Below, piece after piece: positions 7,069 through 8,835 of a DNA stretch of 8,835 nt. This stretch comes from JBAZOJ01 sp041648755 (GTDB lineage Bacteria > Planctomycetota > B143-G9), in assembly GCA_041648755.1 (NCBI GenBank), contig JBAZOJ010000159.1:1-8835 (forward strand), read 5' to 3'. A program made the translations under genes and the position numbers. Below the pieces are notes generated by a model that saw only the letters and a program-made list of their open reading frames with translations, had not been told where the DNA came from and did no database searches. The first letter of the stretch is position 1. Each line of letters begins with the position of its first letter.

Positions 7069-7593
7069 CTACTTCCTTGCCCAGACGATTCCGGCGACCG
7101 CGAAGCGGAGCCCGCCGGTGGCAAAATTCACGCCTGTTACGTCAACTGCCAAAAGGTCAGCGATGTTCTGCGTGGTGAGAACCTCCGTTGCCCAGACAGC
7201 GTGGGACTCGTCGCAATAGGATGCGTACAGACCCGTGGATGTGGATGCCGGGCAGGCCAGGTAAACGAATTTGGATGCCTCCTGTACGCCGTCGCCGTTC
7301 GTGTCGTCGGAGAAGTACTTGTAGATGAACCCGGCCTTCTGAGTGGAGTGCGCGAAGTACGTGCCGAAGTCAACGGTTCCGTTTTCCCAGTAGTAGTTTG
7401 TGGGGGTGCCGTACGAATACAACGCGGACGCTTTGAAGAAGGAATTCAGCGTCTGCAGTGCTGCAGCGTAATTCGAGTTCCTGCGGGCGCCAAGCAGGCC
7501 CGGTATCGCGATGGCGGCGATAATCGCGATGATGGCCACCACGATCATCAACTCTATCAGCGTAAAGCCTTTGTCGTGCTTGATTTTGTCCAT
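7069..7593 (-). CDS. Type IV pilin / pseudopilin-like protein 1, with calcium-loop motif and cysteine pair
   Basis: A 174-residue prepilin. I chose ATG at 7593 because it gives a short class III leader (MDKIKHDKG) and has GGGAG five bases upstream; the frame extends further up but without a leader-like sequence. Prepilin peptidase would cut after Gly9, before Phe10-Thr-Leu-Ile-Glu14, and the conserved Glu5 of the mature pilin is present. Residues 15-31 form the hydrophobic helix that anchors in the membrane and packs in the filament core. The globular part contains D97-T-N99-G-D101-G, an EF-hand-like calcium loop, and Cys114 and Cys127, spaced like a possible disulfide. The motif YLACPASTSTG (111-121) is shared with its paralog. 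It could be a pilus subunit, minor pilin or GspG-like pseudopilin of type II secretion; no assembly genes are in the window to decide. Confidence 0.93.
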   Translation of the reverse strand: MDKIKHDKGFTLIELMIVVAIIAIIAAIAIPGLLGARRNSNYAAALQTLNSFFKASALYSYGTPTNYYWENGTVDFGTYFAHSTQKAGFIYKYFSDDTNGDGVQEASKFVYLACPASTSTGLYASYCDESHAVWATEVLTTQNIADLLAVDVTGVNFATGGLRFAVAGIVWARK

Positions 7594-7814
7594 GGATACT
7601 CCCTTCGGGATTTCACTTGGCAGGAGCAATCTCCGTGCCAAAGCCATGGTGTGTGTACAGTTGCGCTTCGGTCGGACGAAAACCAGGCATTGCGGGCGCT
7701 TGTAAGAGAATAGCGGCGTTTGCTCAACGCGCAAGAGAGGATATCGGCGTCCTTGTTCCAGGAAGGTAGGGCGTGGTCTGAGACCCACGAATGGCGATGT
7801 GTGGAGACAGCCCC
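7594..7814. other. Intergenic region between pilin genes 1 and 2
   Basis: No gene is credible here. Reading toward pilin 1 it holds the sigma-54 promoter and the ribosome site. An imperfect inverted repeat at 7773-7788 (GTGGTCTGAGACCCAC) lies about 130-150 bp upstream of the -24 element, a distance at which activators of sigma-54 promoters bind. No sequence ties it to a known regulator. Confidence 0.4.
7625..7640 (-). promoter_or_regulatory. Sigma-54 (RpoN) promoter of pilin gene 1
   Basis: Read on the minus strand, the site is TGGCACGGAGATTGCT. It matches the -24/-12 consensus TGGCACG-N4-TTGCW at every defined position, with GG and GC at the correct spacing. Transcription would begin about 12 nt past the GC, near 7613-7614, giving a leader of roughly 20 nt that contains the ribosome site at 7598-7605. 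Sigma-54 control is established for pilA genes in several bacteria, usually through the PilS/PilR pair. An enhancer-binding activator must exist elsewhere in the genome. Confidence 0.88.
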
Positions 7815-7846
7815 AAAAAAAGCGGCGGTCTTTCGACCGCCGCTTT
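7815..7846 (-). terminator. Intrinsic terminator of pilin gene 2
   Basis: On the minus strand a stem of about 12 bp (GC core AGCGGCGGTC paired with GACCGCCGCT, extended by A-T pairs) closes a GAAA loop. It is followed by a run of T (complement of 7815-7821) about 22 nt after the pilin 2 stop. Almost the same element recurs at 8696-8727. Confidence 0.93.
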
Positions 7847-7953
7847 CAAGTACGGAGTAGACTACTTACTATTTTGCAACCCAGAGAGCAATTGCGCCTG
7901 CCATGCGAGTCTTGTCATCCTTGGTCCAGTCCGGGGCGCTGGCGGCGAGATCA
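7815..7953. repeat. Direct repeat copy A: pilin 2 terminator plus 3' coding end
   Basis: This stretch matches 8697-8835 base for base except one position (T at 7845, C at 8727), an offset of 882 bp. It covers the terminator, the untranslated tail and the last 27 codons of pilin 2. The match still runs at the right window edge, so the true repeat is longer. Identity in the non-coding part as well as the coding part indicates recent duplication or gene conversion. Confidence 0.97.
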
Positions 7954-8408
7954 ATGTAGGTATTGAGAGCCGTTACGTCAGCGCTATCAAGAATGCTGTT
8001 GCCTGCAGCGTGCTCGGCTACGTAGGTAACCTGAGTCTCGTCCAGATAGAAGGCCTTCTGGCCAGTGGAAGTGGAAACCGGAACTGCAAGATAAACGAAC
8101 TTGGTGGCATCATGTACGCCGCCAGCGGAACTGTTCGAGAAATAGCGGAACTTATAGCCGCCCTTGGGCGTAACATGCTGGAAGTTCGGGGTGAAATCGA
8201 CAGTGGTGCTGCCCCAGTAGTCCTGGGTGGCCTTGGTCTGGGAATAGGCTACGGCAGCGGAGCCGAAGCTCTTGCAGGTGGCCGCCGCAGCGGATTCGTT
8301 GGAGGTTCTGCGGGCGCCGATGAGGTTCGGGATTGCGATGGCTGCGATGATGGCGATGATCGCGACAACGATCATCAGCTCAATCAGTGTAAAACCTTTC
8401 TTGTCCAT
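7869..8408 (-). CDS. Type IV pilin / pseudopilin-like protein 2
   Basis: A 179-residue prepilin starting at ATG 8408, with AAGGAG a few bases upstream on the minus strand. The class III leader is only five residues (MDKKG), cut before Phe6-Thr-Leu-Ile-Glu10. The following hydrophobic helix (11-27) is nearly identical to that of pilin 1. The two proteins also share TVDF, KFVYLA, STSTG and a C-terminus of AG...W.AK type. Differences are informative: the aspartates of the pilin 1 calcium loop are replaced (NSSAGGV), and the two positions of the pilin 1 cysteine pair are Val and Leu. The only Cys is Cys45, near the top of the helix. A C-terminal insertion (APDWTKDDKTR) is specific to this copy. 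The gene has its own promoter and terminator, so it is expressed separately from pilin 1. It may be the major subunit, but expression cannot be read from sequence. Confidence 0.94.
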   Translation of the reverse strand: MDKKGFTLIELMIVVAIIAIIAAIAIPNLIGARRTSNESAAAATCKSFGSAAVAYSQTKATQDYWGSTTVDFTPNFQHVTPKGGYKFRYFSNSSAGGVHDATKFVYLAVPVSTSTGQKAFYLDETQVTYVAEHAAGNSILDSADVTALNTYIDLAASAPDWTKDDKTRMAGAIALWVAK

Positions 8409-8443
8409 TCTTGACTCCTTGGTTTTGGGTTTCGGTTGAGAGC

Positions 8444-8464
8444 ATTATAGCAAGTGGCGTGCCA
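8444..8464 (-). promoter_or_regulatory. Sigma-54 promoter of pilin gene 2, overlapping an extended -10 box
   Basis: On the minus strand TGGCACGCCACTTGCT (8464-8449) matches the sigma-54 consensus TGGCACG-N4-TTGCW at every defined position. Its -12 end runs directly into TGCTATAAT (8452-8444), a perfect extended -10 element for a housekeeping sigma factor; no good -35 is present, which extended -10 promoters tolerate. Sigma-54 transcription would start near 8438, leaving about 30 nt of leader containing the AAGGAG site. The -24/-12 element is identical to that of pilin 1 apart from the unconstrained four bases. Confidence 0.9.
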
Positions 8465-8568
8465 ACTCCTTGGTCGTGGCCCGATGATTCCGAAAATGGC
8501 CTTCTGAGGCCGAGTTCCGTCTAAAGAGAAGAGAAACTCGAGATCAAGCCAGCCGATTCTGCGGACTT

Positions 8569-8617
8569 CGACAAACCGTATGATGACAAATTGCGGCTTA
8601 GGTGACAAAAAATGACA
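8569..8617 (-). promoter_or_regulatory. Candidate upstream activator sites: four TGTCA/TGTCG words
   Basis: Read on the minus strand, TGTC-core words occur at 8613-8617, 8603-8607, 8584-8588 and 8569-8573. Three are preceded by a T-rich stretch. They lie about 105-153 bp upstream of the pilin 2 -24 element, the usual range for sigma-54 activators. PilR sites of Pseudomonas contain TGTC repeats, so a PilR-like protein is a candidate. The words are short, and no similar cluster precedes pilin 1. Confidence 0.35.
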
Positions 8618-8695
8618 CTATTCAGTTCGGGTTGCCCCTCTGGTGCGCCCCTCTTGGGGAACATGTGAGCGGTTGAGAGGTTATTCCTCCGGTGT

Positions 8696-8727
8696 AAAAA
8701 AAAGCGGCGGTCTTTCGACCGCCGCTC
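8696..8727 (-). terminator. Intrinsic terminator of pilin gene 3
   Basis: A 10-bp stem (8703-8712 with 8717-8726) with a GAAA loop on the minus strand is followed by seven Ts. It is the same element as at 7815-7846, except that the C at 8727 breaks the outer A-T pairs. Confidence 0.9.
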
Positions 8728-8835
8728 TCAAGTACGGAGTAGACTACTTACTATTTTGCAACCCAGAGAGCAATTGCGCCTGCCATGCGAGTCTTGTCAT
8801 CCTTGGTCCAGTCCGGGGCGCTGGCGGCGAGATCA
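8697..8835. repeat. Direct repeat copy B: pilin 3 terminator plus 3' coding end
   Basis: Second copy of the 139-bp segment at 7815-7953, differing at one base (C at 8727). It runs off the right edge of the window. Confidence 0.97.
8751..8835 (-). CDS. Type IV pilin-like protein 3, C-terminal fragment (rest outside window)
   Basis: Only the last 27 codons and the TAG stop (8753-8751) are visible. They encode the same residues as the end of pilin 2, from the DLAASAPDW segment to the final WVAK, including the copy-specific insertion. The nucleotide sequence is identical over this coding stretch. The gene is therefore a very recent tandem paralog of pilin 2, or has been homogenised with it. Whether its N-terminus and promoter also match cannot be seen. 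It lies upstream of pilin 2 in the same direction and ends in its own terminator. Confidence 0.88.
   Translation of the reverse strand, partial: DLAASAPDWTKDDKTRMAGAIALWVAK

Larger units (their letters stand above)
8409..8695. other. Intergenic region upstream of pilin gene 2
   Basis: About 290 bp without a credible gene. It holds the ribosome site and promoter near the pilin 2 end. A cluster of YGACA words lies at 8569-8617. The remainder has short, unconvincing dyads such as CCCC-TCTT-GGGG (8648-8659). Confidence 0.6.

Noticed and set aside
7594..7788. Longer N-terminal extension of pilin 1 (in-frame ATGs upstream of 7593)
   Set aside because: The extension would cover the sigma-54 promoter and the ribosome site and would replace the short class III leader with a long one that lacks pilin features.
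7791..8414. 207-codon plus-strand frame across pilin 2
   Set aside because: Antisense shadow of the pilin. It begins in the intergenic region and starts with the terminator hairpin in its coding sequence.
8384..8608. 74-codon minus-strand frame upstream of pilin 2
   Set aside because: It overlaps the pilin start in another frame, spans the sigma-54 promoter, and has no ribosome site or recognisable composition.
8648..8659. Short dyad CCCC-TCTT-GGGG downstream of the pilin 3 terminator
   Set aside because: The four-pair stem does not extend and has no T tract, so it is expected by chance.
7815..8835. Repeated hairpins as a CRISPR array or mobile-element ends
   Set aside because: There are only two copies 882 bp apart, each directly after a pilin stop and followed by a T tract on the minus strand. 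They are terminators within a gene duplication; no transposase or target-site duplication is seen.

Overview
The window is 8835 bp of moderately GC-rich, gene-dense bacterial DNA. An envelope-anchored Hanks-type kinase, a putative lipoprotein, secreted proteins and type IV-type pilins behind sigma-54 promoters suggest a Gram-negative bacterium. It does not look like a well-studied proteobacterium. A Myxococcota, Acidobacteriota, Planctomycetota or candidate-phylum relative would fit, but I cannot fix the taxon from sequence alone. No rRNA, tRNA, CRISPR array, transposase or phage gene was seen.

Layout, left to right. (1) 1-2586, plus strand: the 3' part of a transmembrane serine/threonine protein kinase, overlapped by a gene for a putative HEAT-like lipoprotein. 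(2) 2600-7002, plus strand: a compact, probably co-transcribed run. It contains a DUF362/[4Fe-4S] ferredoxin protein, an unknown secreted protein, a 70-aa coiled-coil protein, L-threonine 3-dehydrogenase (tdh) and glycine C-acetyltransferase (kbl). Two junctions are 4-nt overlaps and the others are 30 and 13 nt. Tdh oxidises threonine to 2-amino-3-oxobutyrate and Kbl cleaves that with CoA to glycine and acetyl-CoA, so the last two genes form a complete threonine-to-glycine pathway. (3) 7014-7047: a strong hairpin terminator between the convergent blocks. (4) 7069-8835, minus strand: a tandem array of at least three type IV pilin/pseudopilin-like genes. Two are complete and one shows only its last 27 codons. 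Each ends in its own hairpin terminator, and the two complete genes each have a textbook sigma-54 promoter.

The most notable points are in the pilin array. The two promoters share the element TGGCACG-N4-TTGCT. The one upstream of the second pilin also overlaps an extended -10 box (TGCTATAAT). The 3' ends and terminators of the second and third pilin genes are identical over 139 bp apart from one base, which points to recent duplication or gene conversion. The two complete pilins differ in a predicted calcium loop and a cysteine pair. Separately, the threonine dehydrogenase lacks the acidic residue that normally selects NAD and has a Gly-Lys pair there, resembling NADP-dependent alcohol dehydrogenases. 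I do not see a clearly new multi-gene system. The pilin array and the conserved-looking DUF362/secreted/coiled-coil trio are the best places to look.
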